Shown in pieces: positions 26,220 through 33,995 of a stretch of DNA of 37,360 nt. The notes under the pieces were generated by a model. That model did no database searches, was not told where the DNA came from, and saw only the letters and a program-made list of their open reading frames with translations. Position 1 is the first letter of the stretch. The number at the start of each line of letters is the position of its first letter. The DNA comes from J005 sp964613235 (GTDB lineage: Bacteria > Pseudomonadota > Zetaproteobacteria > Mariprofundales > Mariprofundaceae): NCBI GenBank assembly GCA_964613235.1, contig CAZTGM010000010.1, forward strand, positions 1 to 37,360, written 5' to 3'. The position numbers and the translations under genes are program-made.

Positions 26220-26240
26220 ATGACAAATACTGTTTGTCAT
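26220..26240. promoter_or_regulatory. Dyad ATGACAAA-N5-TTTGTCAT upstream of the Dabb gene
   Basis: Perfect 8-bp inverted repeat with a 5-base centre, 35 bases before the Dabb start and in the gap after oxyR. There is no T run, so an operator is more likely than a terminator. The binding protein is unknown. Confidence 0.4.
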
Positions 26241-26378
26241 AGGCGTGCTGTAATTTCCGGCATAGGTCATTGAATTTTGCTGCAACTGACCTTCCATCAA
26301 CATTTTTGTAACTCATGCCACTTGCACCTGCTACTACTCAGGGCAGTTTACGTGTTACTGATAGCAACCTTGCTACCA

Positions 26379-27269
26379 TTAGCGACAAGATTTCAGCAAC
26401 TCGCCAAACAGACGAAATTCTTCTTCCCGACCACTTCCCTTGCGCCAGGCCAGCGCAATCTCCCGTCCATCCGTATCAGGCATATCGAACACTTTGATAT
26501 TGGCCGGCAACGAAGCATGGCGAGCCATGCACGGGATAAAAGTAACCCCCAGATCAGCGGCAACCATCTGCAGCAATGTCTGCAAACTGGTCGCAGAAAA
26601 ACGACTGATCCGCTCTGTATCACGAAAGCGACATGCCTGTAACGCATGCTCACGCAGGCAATGTCCATCATCGAGCAACAAGACACTCTCCGCCGGCAGG
26701 GATTGTACATCCGGATTCTCGCCACTGCTGGTCAGCCAGCGGGAATCGTGTCGACAAGCCAGCAGGAAAGGATCCTTAAATAACGGCATCGTCACCACAT
26801 GTTTCAATTCAAACGGCAGCGCCACAAGCATAAGGTCCAGCTTCCCCTGCAACAGCTGTTCATGGACAGCAAGCGTCTTGTCTTCTCTCAGATACAACTG
26901 CAAATCAGGGAACTCACGATACACCGCAGGTAAAACCAGCGGCAAAAAGAAAGGCGCGATGGTCGGAATCACCCCCAGGGTAAGGCGCCCGCTTAGTGGC
27001 TCCTGTCGGTTCTCCGCCATACGAACCAGGGCATCCATCTCCGCAAGACAACGCCGCGCCTGATCCACGACGGAATGGCCAATATCTGTAAATATCACGC
27101 TTCGGTTGGTGCGATCCACCAGTCTGGCACCCAATCTGGTTTCCAAATCCTTGATAGCCAGACTAAAAGCCGACTGTGACAAATAACAGGACTCGGCCGC
27201 CCGGCCAAAATGGTGATATTCATCCAGCGCAACAAGAAAACGCAATTGCTTCACCGTGGGTAATGACAT
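26379..27269 (-). CDS. oxyR: LysR-family peroxide sensor OxyR
   Basis: 296 residues. N-terminal winged helix (LRFLVALDEYHHFGRAAESCYLSQSAFSLAIKDLE) and a C-terminal regulatory domain that contains Cys204 and Cys213 in DDGHCLREHALQAC. The spacing of nine matches Cys199/Cys208 of E. coli OxyR, the peroxide-sensing disulfide pair. The ATG at 27269 follows AGGAG. It diverges from a di-heme peroxidase over 138 bases with a strong dyad, a typical arrangement for a LysR regulator that controls its neighbour and itself. Confidence 0.94.
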   Translation of the reverse strand: MSLPTVKQLRFLVALDEYHHFGRAAESCYLSQSAFSLAIKDLETRLGARLVDRTNRSVIFTDIGHSVVDQARRCLAEMDALVRMAENRQEPLSGRLTLGVIPTIAPFFLPLVLPAVYREFPDLQLYLREDKTLAVHEQLLQGKLDLMLVALPFELKHVVTMPLFKDPFLLACRHDSRWLTSSGENPDVQSLPAESVLLLDDGHCLREHALQACRFRDTERISRFSATSLQTLLQMVAADLGVTFIPCMARHASLPANIKVFDMPDTDGREIALAWRKGSGREEEFRLFGELLKSCR

Positions 27270-27291
27270 GTTTCACTCCTGAGCACAAAAC

Positions 27292-27316
27292 ATATCATTG
27301 AATTAGCCAATGATAT
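27292..27316. promoter_or_regulatory. Dyad ATATCATTG-N7-CAATGATAT between oxyR and the peroxidase gene
   Basis: Perfect 9-bp inverted repeat (27292-27300, 27308-27316) in the divergent intergenic region, 22 bases from the oxyR start. LysR-type proteins bind such dyads; the centre is AT-rich and the right side runs into a TATATATT stretch. It is a likely OxyR operator, though not a textbook match to the four-part ATAG/CTAT consensus. Confidence 0.55.
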
Positions 27317-27407
27317 ATATTTATACATTCAAATTTACCGATCAATTAAATGCGTTACCATCATCGCTGCCAGAGTGGGATTTCCTGACCCGGCAAAGGA
27401 GAAACTT

Positions 27408-28430
27408 ATGAAACATCGTATCGCAAACATCATAACCATCGCCCTGTTCTTGCTGGCTTTTGCAGCACCGGCCACAGCGGATGATTTGCGCGAATGGCGC
27501 CTGCCGGCCGTACCCGTACCTGCAGATAACCCGCAAAGCAAGGCCAAGATAGCACTGGGCCACCAGCTGGCCTTTGACACCCGATTATCCAAAAATGATT
27601 CGATCAGCTGTGCAGGTTGCCACCTGCCCTTTGCCGGCGGTGGCGGGCACACCCCGCGCGCCTTCGGCCATGGTGGTGAGCTGGGCCGCTGGGCAGCTTC
27701 ATGGATCAATGCCGCCTATGCGACCAGCCTGTTCTGGGACGGACGCGCATCATCGCTTGAAGAACAAACAGGCGCATTGCCAGGACATATGGGGCCGATC
27801 AGCGCCCCCGGCGAGATGGCCGGTGATGTGCGGGCTATTGTCAGGAAACTGAACAGCATTCCGGGTTATAAAAAACAGTTCCGTCAGGTCTTTGGCGAAG
27901 ATGCCACGGCAGAAAATATTGCCAAGGCTATTGCATCTTTCGAACGCACGCTGATTGCCTCCAATGCTCCGTTCCAGCACTATGTTCGTGGCGATAAAAC
28001 CGCCATCTCCGCTACTGCCAAACGGGGTTTCGACCTGTTCAGAGGCAAAGCGCAATGCATTGCCTGCCATACCCCTCCGCTGCTTACCGACAACGGCTTT
28101 CATAATATCGGCGTGCCTCAGGTCGGCCCATTGAAAGAAGACCCGGGCCGTTATGCCATCACAAAGGACAAGGACGATATGCGTGCCTTCAGAACACCAT
28201 CCCTGTACAACGCCACATCGTTTGCCTTTTTCATGCATGATGGTGCCATGTCAACCATGGAAGAAGTTATAGAACATTATAACAGGGGCGGCAATCCGAA
28301 AGATCGCAGCCAGAGCCCGCTGATGACCCCCCTGAAACTCACCGCTCGCGAAAAGGCCGATCTTCTCGCCTTTCTGCAAACGCTGACCGATCCCGAATTG
28401 AATCATATTCAGCGACCTCGCTTACCCTGA
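27408..28430 (+). CDS. Di-heme cytochrome c peroxidase (CcpA/MauG family)
   Basis: 340 residues with a signal peptide (MKHRIANIITIALFLLAFAAPATA). Two heme c sites: CAGCH at 68-72 and CIACH at 217-221, the usual arrangement of a low-potential peroxidatic heme and a high-potential electron-accepting heme. FDTRLSKNDSISC and FRTPSLYNA(T) match bacterial periplasmic peroxidases that reduce H2O2 with electrons from soluble cytochrome c. The ATG at 27408 follows AAGGAG. Being divergent from oxyR it is probably peroxide-inducible. Confidence 0.92.
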   Translation: MKHRIANIITIALFLLAFAAPATADDLREWRLPAVPVPADNPQSKAKIALGHQLAFDTRLSKNDSISCAGCHLPFAGGGGHTPRAFGHGGELGRWAASWINAAYATSLFWDGRASSLEEQTGALPGHMGPISAPGEMAGDVRAIVRKLNSIPGYKKQFRQVFGEDATAENIAKAIASFERTLIASNAPFQHYVRGDKTAISATAKRGFDLFRGKAQCIACHTPPLLTDNGFHNIGVPQVGPLKEDPGRYAITKDKDDMRAFRTPSLYNATSFAFFMHDGAMSTMEEVIEHYNRGGNPKDRSQSPLMTPLKLTAREKADLLAFLQTLTDPELNHIQRPRLP

Positions 28431-28437
28431 CAAGCAT

Positions 28438-28460
28438 CAGCCCCGGCAATGCCGGGGCTG
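28438..28460 (+). terminator. Terminator hairpin after the peroxidase gene
   Basis: Perfect 10-bp G+C-rich stem (28438-28447 with 28451-28460) and a 3-base loop, 8 bases after the stop. The following AATTTATT is only a weak T tract. Confidence 0.65.
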
Positions 28461-28485
28461 AATTTATTGATGCTCCATCACCCTG

Positions 28486-28513
28486 TTTACACATTAGAAT
28501 ATTATTATATAAT
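28486..28513 (+). promoter_or_regulatory. Sigma-70 promoter of the thioredoxin gene
   Basis: TTTACA (28486-28491), a 16-base AT-rich spacer, and a perfect TATAAT (28508-28513), 30 bases ahead of the start codon. Confidence 0.65.
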
Positions 28514-28542
28514 GCGCAAAAACTCATGGAAGGGAGTATATC

Positions 28543-28908
28543 ATGGCAACAGTAACTTTAACCAAAGAGAATTTTGAACCCCAGGTCAGCAATCGTGATA
28601 TGGTTGTCATCGACTTCTGGGCCCCCTGGTGCGGACCATGTCAGTCATTTGGCCCCGTTTTTGAGGCCGTATCGGAAGCCCACGATGACATCCTGTTCGC
28701 CAAAGTAAATACTCAGGATGAACCTGAACTGGCAGGCTATTTTAATGTTCGCTCCATCCCCACACTGGTTGTGATCCGGGACAATATCGTCATCTTTTCA
28801 CAGCCGGGAGCCTTGCCAAAGGCAGCGCTGGAAGATGTGGTCCGACAATGCAAGACACTGGATATGGACAGCGTTCGCAATGACATTGCCGAGGCACAGG
28901 CTGCCTGA
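28543..28908 (+). CDS. Thioredoxin-family protein
   Basis: 121 residues, a single thioredoxin fold. The active site is Cys30-Gly-Pro-Cys33 in FWAPWCGPC, with cis-Pro73 in RSIPTLVV. There is no signal peptide, so it acts in the cytoplasm. Beyond the core there is a short C-terminal helical tail (DMDSVRNDIAEAQAA). It lacks the N-terminal zinc finger of TrxC. The position next to the OxyR/peroxidase pair suggests oxidative-stress duty, but it has its own promoter and there is a terminator before it. Confidence 0.92.
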   Translation: MATVTLTKENFEPQVSNRDMVVIDFWAPWCGPCQSFGPVFEAVSEAHDDILFAKVNTQDEPELAGYFNVRSIPTLVVIRDNIVIFSQPGALPKAALEDVVRQCKTLDMDSVRNDIAEAQAA

Positions 28909-28927
28909 TTCGGCCGGCCGCCCGCCA

Positions 28928-29680
28928 TCATGATGGCGAGTGCTGCCGGATCATGGTCTGCAGCACAAAACCTGCCAGCATGAAACCAAACAGATTCGGC
29001 ATATAGGAAATTGTACCATTGACCGCCCGCGGCAATGCATGCGGCTCGCCGGCAATCGGCTGTTGCGGTAATGGCTTGATCGGCGGCTCGGTGGAGAACA
29101 CAACCGGGTAATCCAGCGAAGCACCTTTTCTGCGTAGCCGGCGACGCAAATTGGCTGCCAGGCCACAATGATGGGTATCGGCCAGTATTGTCATCCGCGC
29201 CTGTGTCACATCCAGCCGTCCGCCGGCACCCATGCTTGAAGCCACAGGAATGTGTAATTCCTGACATGCAGCCACCAATTCCGCCTTGCAGGAAACCGAA
29301 TCGATACAATCAAGCACATAGTCAAATCCACCATGACGCAACAGGGCATGAATATTATCGCGTTGCAGAAATTCACAGCGAACATCCAGTTGCAACTGCG
29401 GATTGATATCACGACAACGTGCCGCCATCGCCTCGGCCTTGGCTTGCCCTAATGTGCTTTCCAGACACACCAGCTGGCGGTTCATATTGGAGATTCCAAT
29501 CGTATCGTGATCGACAAGCGTGATCCGCCCGACCCCAGCCCGCGCAATCGCTTCGGCCGCTGCACCACCAACACCTCCCAGGCCCACAACGGCGATATGG
29601 CAGCCGGCCAGAAACTTCAGCCCCTCATCACCCAGCAGGATATGCGTGCGTTCCTGCGCCGCGTTTGCATCATAGCCCAT
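28928..29680 (-). CDS. tcdA: tRNA threonylcarbamoyladenosine dehydratase TcdA
   Basis: 250-residue E1-like (ThiF/MoeB fold) enzyme that uses ATP to cyclise t6A to ct6A at position 37 of ANN-decoding tRNAs. The nucleotide motif is VVGLGGVGGAAAEAIARAGVG, followed by VDHDTIGISNMNRQ, and DCIDSVSCKAEL. The C-terminal membrane-like segment NLFGFMLAGFVLQTMI fits TcdA (CsdL), which has a hydrophobic tail. GAGGT precedes the ATG. It lies 9 bases after tatD. Confidence 0.92.
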   Translation of the reverse strand: MGYDANAAQERTHILLGDEGLKFLAGCHIAVVGLGGVGGAAAEAIARAGVGRITLVDHDTIGISNMNRQLVCLESTLGQAKAEAMAARCRDINPQLQLDVRCEFLQRDNIHALLRHGGFDYVLDCIDSVSCKAELVAACQELHIPVASSMGAGGRLDVTQARMTILADTHHCGLAANLRRRLRRKGASLDYPVVFSTEPPIKPLPQQPIAGEPHALPRAVNGTISYMPNLFGFMLAGFVLQTMIRQHSPS

Positions 29681-29689
29681 TGCTTTACC

Positions 29690-30439
29690 TCACGAATTTC
29701 TAAAACCGAACAGCTTCACAGCATTGGCATTAAGCCGCTCCGCCATGGTCTCGGGCGCAAGGTTGCGGATGTTCGCCATTTCCGCAAGCAGCTGCGGCAA
29801 CACAGCCGGTTCGTTAAGTTCATTGCGAACAAGTGACTGATCCGGCGCATCGGATTCAAGCAGCAGATAATCTTCGGGCATGTCGGCCGCAATGCGCCGG
29901 ATGCGTTCGGATTTTACGAGCAGTGACCCGAAACCGAGCAAAAGGCCCAACTCCACCAGCCTGTCGGCTTGCTGCCTGCTGCCTGCAAAGGCATGCACAA
30001 CCCCGCGAATGCCGGGATGGGTCTTGAGTATCTGGATCAACCGATCCAGTGATTTATGTGCATGCAGGATCACGGGTTTATTCATACTTTCGGCCAGCAG
30101 TAGTTGCTGCTCTAACCAATGCTCCTGCAAGACCCGGTCGGGTCGTCCTGGCCCGAAATCAAGCCCGCACTCGCCCAGCGCCACAGCATCGGGGAGCAGT
30201 TGGCGCAATTTGAACAGATGTGCATCGCGATGCTGGTCGCAATACCATGGGTGGATGCCAAATGCCGGGTGAAGGCCGGGATAGTTGTCGGCCAGCCGGA
30301 TAAGATGTTGCCATTCCGCGCTTTTCGCCGACGGCACAACCCAGCTATCAACCCCGGCCGCAGATGCCCGGGAAATAACCTCCACACGATCTGCATCAAA
30401 GCGCTCATCGGCCAGATGGCAATGGCTATCGATCAACAT
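29690..30439 (-). CDS. tatD: TatD-family metal-dependent hydrolase
   Basis: 249 residues of the amidohydrolase-like TatD family (3'-5' DNase activity is known for several members). Metal ligands are seen in DSHCHL near the N terminus, GECGLDF, HAHKS and SDAPDQ. The ATG at 30439 gives the canonical MLIDSHCH start; an ATG at 30475 would add 12 residues. There is no clear ribosome site at 30439, where a 12-base palindrome sits instead. It forms a pair with tcdA. Assignment within TatD/YcfH/YjjV is not resolved. Confidence 0.88.
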   Translation of the reverse strand: MLIDSHCHLADERFDADRVEVISRASAAGVDSWVVPSAKSAEWQHLIRLADNYPGLHPAFGIHPWYCDQHRDAHLFKLRQLLPDAVALGECGLDFGPGRPDRVLQEHWLEQQLLLAESMNKPVILHAHKSLDRLIQILKTHPGIRGVVHAFAGSRQQADRLVELGLLLGFGSLLVKSERIRRIAADMPEDYLLLESDAPDQSLVRNELNEPAVLPQLLAEMANIRNLAPETMAERLNANAVKLFGFRNS

Positions 30440-30441
30440 CT

Positions 30442-30453
30442 GGCAAGCTTGCC
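30442..30453. repeat. 12-bp palindrome at the tatD translation start
   Basis: GGCAAGCTTGCC, a perfect palindrome two bases before the tatD ATG, preceded on the minus strand by TTTTTT. It occupies the place of the ribosome site. Confidence 0.5.
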
Positions 30454-30538
30454 AAAAAACCTTGCAGACAACCATGCCTGCACGAAAATGGAATATGCAA
30501 TCTGTTTTCCGGCAACACTAGCCCTGTATATCCGGAGA

Positions 30539-31108
30539 CTATTGCCGGATCAGCTGATAGCCCAGTTCAAAACGACCGCTACGCTGCGGAACAAACAGTG
30601 GCGGGTTTTCAGACCACTGCCAGTGTGATTCATCGAATAATTTGCGCATATCGAGCAAATCACAATGAAACGGTGGGCCACCTTCCACTCCGGTCTGCAT
30701 GAATAGCACATAAAGCCAGCCGCCAGGTTTCAGCCACTCGAAAAGTCTGGTTTCGTAATCCCTGCGCTGATTCGGGTGGATCGCGCACAGGCAGGTCTGC
30801 TCGTAGATTGCATCGAACGGCACATCCGGTTTGTAGTCGAACAGGTCACCCAGAATGATCTCGGCCGTAACGTCTGCTGCATTCAGTTCCGCCTGCAAGT
30901 GAGCAGTGGCCGAGGGCGCGATATCAATCGCCGTTACTTCAAAGCCGCGCCGGGCCAGTTCCACGACCTCATAGCCTCGACCGCAACCTGGAATCATGAT
31001 GCGGCAGGGGGAAAGGCCTTCTTCCAGCCAGTGCGCCAGTGCCGGGCTGGATCCACCACGATCCCAGCCGGTTTCGCCTGCCTGATAACGCTGTTCCCAG
31101 TCGTTCAT
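30539..31108 (-). CDS. TPMT-family S-adenosylmethionine methyltransferase
   Basis: 189 residues related to bacterial thiopurine methyltransferases. The W-x-x-R-Y-x-x-G-E-x-G-W start (MNDWEQRYQAGETGWDRGG) and SAM motif IMIPGCGRGYEVVELARRG are diagnostic, and YEQTCLCAIHP matches the family. The family methylates thiols, selenium or tellurium species and other soft nucleophiles. The ATG at 31108 lies 4 bases after the preceding stop; a GTG at 31144 would overlap it. In this setting a role in sulfide or thiol detoxification is possible but is inference. Confidence 0.88.
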   Translation of the reverse strand: MNDWEQRYQAGETGWDRGGSSPALAHWLEEGLSPCRIMIPGCGRGYEVVELARRGFEVTAIDIAPSATAHLQAELNAADVTAEIILGDLFDYKPDVPFDAIYEQTCLCAIHPNQRRDYETRLFEWLKPGGWLYVLFMQTGVEGGPPFHCDLLDMRKLFDESHWQWSENPPLFVPQRSGRFELGYQLIRQ

Positions 31109-31112
31109 GTTA

Positions 31113-31580
31113 TTATTGCGACACAGAGTGTGGCTTTTCTCCACGTTTGATCAGGCGAACCAGTATCACCGCCTCCAGTGCCAGTCCGGCCATGGCCAGG
31201 GCGCCAAAACCAATATGGCTAAACCACTGGCAAAGCACTACCCATGCCATGACCAGAAAGATTACCAGCAGGCCAACCATGCCCTGCATCAATTCACGAA
31301 GCACTATCGGCAAGCAAGCTGCCAGATGCAATAACATGCGGAACGGTGCTGTCAGCACATTCTCAAATCGAGCAAATGATTCGGGGCGTTTCATCACTAC
31401 CCAGCCAAGCGCAATAATGGCGACAGCAAACAGGCCATAATCCACCAATAACCAAGTGAAATCAACGCCATCCATCCATTTCGGCGCCCCCTGTCGCGTC
31501 ACGTAAGCTTCACCCTGGTCCAGCGGGTCAGCATATGCCGTTGCCGGCAAAAAAAACATGATTATTCGCAGATATTGCAT
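31113..31580 (-). CDS. Conserved membrane protein of unknown function
   Basis: 155 residues. An N-terminal signal-like segment (MQYLRIIMFFLPATAYA) is followed by about 30 soluble residues and then hydrophobic helices at about 42-63, 88-102 (amphipathic), 103-122 and 124-145. GGAGAAGG precedes the ATG. It overlaps the preceding gene by 19 bases. I do not recognise a named family. It may form a complex with the two other small membrane proteins made from the same operon. Confidence 0.75.
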   Translation of the reverse strand: MQYLRIIMFFLPATAYADPLDQGEAYVTRQGAPKWMDGVDFTWLLVDYGLFAVAIIALGWVVMKRPESFARFENVLTAPFRMLLHLAACLPIVLRELMQGMVGLLVIFLVMAWVVLCQWFSHIGFGALAMAGLALEAVILVRLIKRGEKPHSVSQ

Positions 31581-31885
31581 TGTCCCTTCTCCTGTTTCTG
31601 CTGCTCTTCCCAGCTGCGCATGGCATGCAGGGCCAGCGTCATGGCAAACAGAATCCCTCCTGCTGCCAGACCATGCCAGCCATGCGTATTAATCCAATGA
31701 CACAACAGCAACCAGCCGACGATAACCGGCGCATAACGAAATACCTGGCCCCACAGGCCATAGCCTCGACCGAGATGCCACAGAAGCTGGACGATCAGCA
31801 CCAGCCACGGCCGACGAAGCTGATAACCCAGCCAGCATAGCGTGGCGATGCCCGTAAAAAAGAGCACATCCAGCAATACATCCAT
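31562..31885 (-). CDS. Small membrane protein of unknown function
   Basis: 107 residues with about three hydrophobic helices (2-19, 28-39 and 47-90 in two parts), ending in a hydrophilic tail with CNIC. The start overlaps the preceding stop as TGATG, so it is translationally coupled. His and Trp residues are common within the helices (LLCHWINTHGWHGL), which might bind metal or quinone. No named family recognised. Confidence 0.72.
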   Translation of the reverse strand: MDVLLDVLFFTGIATLCWLGYQLRRPWLVLIVQLLWHLGRGYGLWGQVFRYAPVIVGWLLLCHWINTHGWHGLAAGGILFAMTLALHAMRSWEEQQKQEKGQCNICE

Positions 31886-32115
31886 CAGCCATACTCCCGC
31901 TGTTCCCTGGCAGGAAATAACAGCCGCAATGCAATCAGCAAAACAGGCCAGCTATGCCAGAACAAATCAAAGATATCGATCGGGCGGGTTAATTCTCCGG
32001 CAACAAGCATGCGCAGCTTTTCCAGCAAATGCGGTTCCGGCGTAAACGGTGCCAATGCGAGAAAAATGGCAGCCAGCAACAACATTGGCCAGGGAATTTC
32101 CCTCACCCATTTCAT
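31885..32115 (-). CDS. Small conserved membrane protein (annotated elsewhere as RND-transporter-like)
   Basis: 76 residues with two helices: MKWVREIPWPMLLLAAIFLALAP and, after the signature EPHLLEKLRML(V)AGELTRPIDIFDLFWHSWP, a second hydrophobic segment VLLIALRLLF. I recall similar short proteins labelled RND transporter in databases, although they are too short to be a transporter on their own. It begins 13 bases after the AhpD-like stop and overlaps the next gene by one base. Confidence 0.75.
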   Translation of the reverse strand: MKWVREIPWPMLLLAAIFLALAPFTPEPHLLEKLRMLVAGELTRPIDIFDLFWHSWPVLLIALRLLFPAREQREYG

Positions 32116-32128
32116 AACCGATACACCT

Positions 32129-32482
32129 TCAGGATGCGCATGCTTCCGAAAATTCTTCAAAGGCCTGCAATGCTTCCGCTGCATACATCAGCGAAGGTCC
32201 ACCGCCCATATAGACAGCCATACCCAACACTTCCACCAGTTCCTCGCGTGTCACTCCCAGCGAGATCAAGGCCTTGACATGGAAACCGATACAGCCCTTG
32301 CAATGACCAGCCACACCAATTGCCAGCGCAATCAACTCCTTGGTTTTTTTCGTCAGGGCTCCGTCTTCCAGCGCAGCAGATGCCATCGTTGAGAAACCCT
32401 TCATAACATTCGGAATATCCTTGCGCAGATCACCAATACTGGCGGACAAATCACTTGTCAGTTTTGTATAGGCATCAGACAT
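32129..32482 (-). CDS. AhpD-like carboxymuconolactone decarboxylase-family protein
   Basis: 117 residues, all helical. The redox motif is HCKGCIGFH (CxxC followed by His), as in AhpD, where the cysteine pair passes electrons to a peroxiredoxin. EELVEVLGMAVYMGGGPSLMYA is typical of the carboxymuconolactone decarboxylase fold. AAGGAAGGTGA precedes the ATG at 32482. It leads a five-gene leftward operon and lies 63 bases after sqr. It may use thiol chemistry linked to sulfane sulfur; this is inference. Confidence 0.9.
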   Translation of the reverse strand: MSDAYTKLTSDLSASIGDLRKDIPNVMKGFSTMASAALEDGALTKKTKELIALAIGVAGHCKGCIGFHVKALISLGVTREELVEVLGMAVYMGGGPSLMYAAEALQAFEEFSEACAS

Positions 32483-32518
32483 CTTTCACCTTCCTTATAT
32501 CCTGTTATAAAACGCAAT

Positions 32519-32540
32519 CAGGGTCTGCATGCAGACCCTG
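32519..32540. terminator. Perfect 22-bp palindrome between sqr and the AhpD-like gene
   Basis: Each half begins with CAGGGTCTGC. On the minus strand it lies 5 bases after the sqr stop and is followed by GATTGCGTTTTAT, a delayed T run. It is probably a partial terminator or mRNA-stabilising hairpin. Confidence 0.55.
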
Positions 32541-32545
32541 TCGCA

Positions 32546-33823
32546 TTATTTCAGCCGTTCAATCCCCATACGCTTAAGGAATGCCTTTTCCATAAACGGC
32601 TCGGAAACGCCGGTTTTCATTTTGCGCATGAAATATTTCTCAAAGCCTACCTTGGCCACATGCACCCATTTGCCACCTTTGGCCCACACCTTGTTGCGCG
32701 GCGGAATCTGCGGATAGGCCACCAGTGCCACACCACCATCACCGAAATCGGCCAGACAGATGGCACCCCAGGTGCCACATTCCTCCGGCTCCTCGCCTTT
32801 CAGATCATGCACAATATTATGCACGATCGCCGTGGTCATGGATTCAATCATGAAACCAGTCTTCGGTGTGCCAACCGGCAATGGCGTAGCCTCAACCGGA
32901 GGAATCGCAACAATCACGCCCGTGCCGTAGATGTTTTTAAATGTCGGATTCTGCTGATATTCATTAATTGTCACAAACCCCATCGGGTTCACCAGTCCCT
33001 CGCAATTGGCTACCGGCCCGACACCACGGAACGGCGGCATCAGCATGGCGAACTTATGTTCCAGCGAACCGGAAGCAATGACTTCGCCATGGCGATCCAC
33101 TTCCTCATAATCGATCGTGTGTTCATGGACGGCTGTCGTTTTACAGTTGGTGATAAACTTGATATCGCGCTTGCGTAATTCGGATTCCAGCAAACCCTTG
33201 GAATCTTCCACACCACCCAGTCCCAGATGGCCGATGTACGGCTCCGGCGTGATAAATGTCATCGGCACCTTGTCGCGAATCTTCCGGCGACGCAATTCCG
33301 TGTCGAGAATACAGGCATATTCATAAGCCGGGCCATAGCAGGATACGCCCTGTACCGCGCCGACAACAATCGGCCCCGGGTTCTTGCAGAATTCCTCAAA
33401 GGCATTGTAGGCCTCAACCGCATGATCCACATGACAGATCGAATGCGTGTGTCCCTCAGGGCCCATGCCCTCGACCAGTTCAAACGCCAGACGAGGTCCG
33501 GTTGCCACAATCAGGTAGTCATAATCCAGGAACTGACCGTTCCCCAAACGCAACCGGCTCTCATCGGCCAGAATCTCATCCACGCCGCATGACAGAAAAT
33601 TGATGCCCTTCTTGTTCAGATACGGGGAGCATTGGAAACTGATCTGCTCCTTGTCTCGCCAGCCCACAGCCACCCAGGGATTGGACGGGGTGAAATGGAA
33701 ATAGTCCACATTGGAGACAACCGTAACTTCGTGTTGTCCGCCAAGTTTCTTCAAAGCATCTTTCATCTCATAAGCAGCCGGCATTCCGCCAATGCCCGCA
33801 CCTATAATCACTACATGTGCCAT
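32546..33823 (-). CDS. sqr: Sulfide:quinone oxidoreductase, type I (Acidithiobacillus-like)
   Basis: 425-residue membrane-associated flavoprotein that oxidises sulfide to polysulfide or persulfide and reduces quinone. FAD motif VVIIGAGIGGMPAAYEM at the N terminus and the ATGPRLAFE segment. The three redox-active cysteines of the family are in place: Cys130 (SICHVDHA), Cys162 (GVSCYGPAYEY) and Cys356 (AICLADFGD). The C-terminal amphipathic membrane-binding region (VGFEKYFMRKMKTGVSEPFMEK) is conserved. GGAGA precedes the ATG. The preceding leader carries two hairpins. It resembles the A. ferrooxidans enzyme closely as I recall that sequence. Confidence 0.95.
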   Translation of the reverse strand: MAHVVIIGAGIGGMPAAYEMKDALKKLGGQHEVTVVSNVDYFHFTPSNPWVAVGWRDKEQISFQCSPYLNKKGINFLSCGVDEILADESRLRLGNGQFLDYDYLIVATGPRLAFELVEGMGPEGHTHSICHVDHAVEAYNAFEEFCKNPGPIVVGAVQGVSCYGPAYEYACILDTELRRRKIRDKVPMTFITPEPYIGHLGLGGVEDSKGLLESELRKRDIKFITNCKTTAVHEHTIDYEEVDRHGEVIASGSLEHKFAMLMPPFRGVGPVANCEGLVNPMGFVTINEYQQNPTFKNIYGTGVIVAIPPVEATPLPVGTPKTGFMIESMTTAIVHNIVHDLKGEEPEECGTWGAICLADFGDGGVALVAYPQIPPRNKVWAKGGKWVHVAKVGFEKYFMRKMKTGVSEPFMEKAFLKRMGIERLK

Positions 33824-33845
33824 AGTTTTGTTCTCCTTTCAAACA

Positions 33846-33908
33846 GCCGGGCATGCCGGCATCAAACTCACACCCGAATAACCGGGGTGAGTTGCACTCA
33901 CCCCGGTT
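33846..33908 (-). promoter_or_regulatory. Two-hairpin segment in the sqr leader
   Basis: A 13-bp perfect stem (33880-33892 with 33896-33908, 3-base loop) and a second GCCGG/CCGGC hairpin (33846-33860). The sequence at 33865-33875 (AACTCACACCC) can also pair with the GGGGTGAGTT arm at 33884-33893, so two alternative folds are possible. There is no T run on either strand right after them. It may end the DUF2892 transcript or regulate sqr. Confidence 0.45.
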
Positions 33909-33995
33909 CCACGCGCCATCTGGGTGTTTAAAAAAACGGCGCGCAGAAAAAAGGAGCGCCCCAGTAAACCAGGCACTCCTGTAACTTATACGTTG

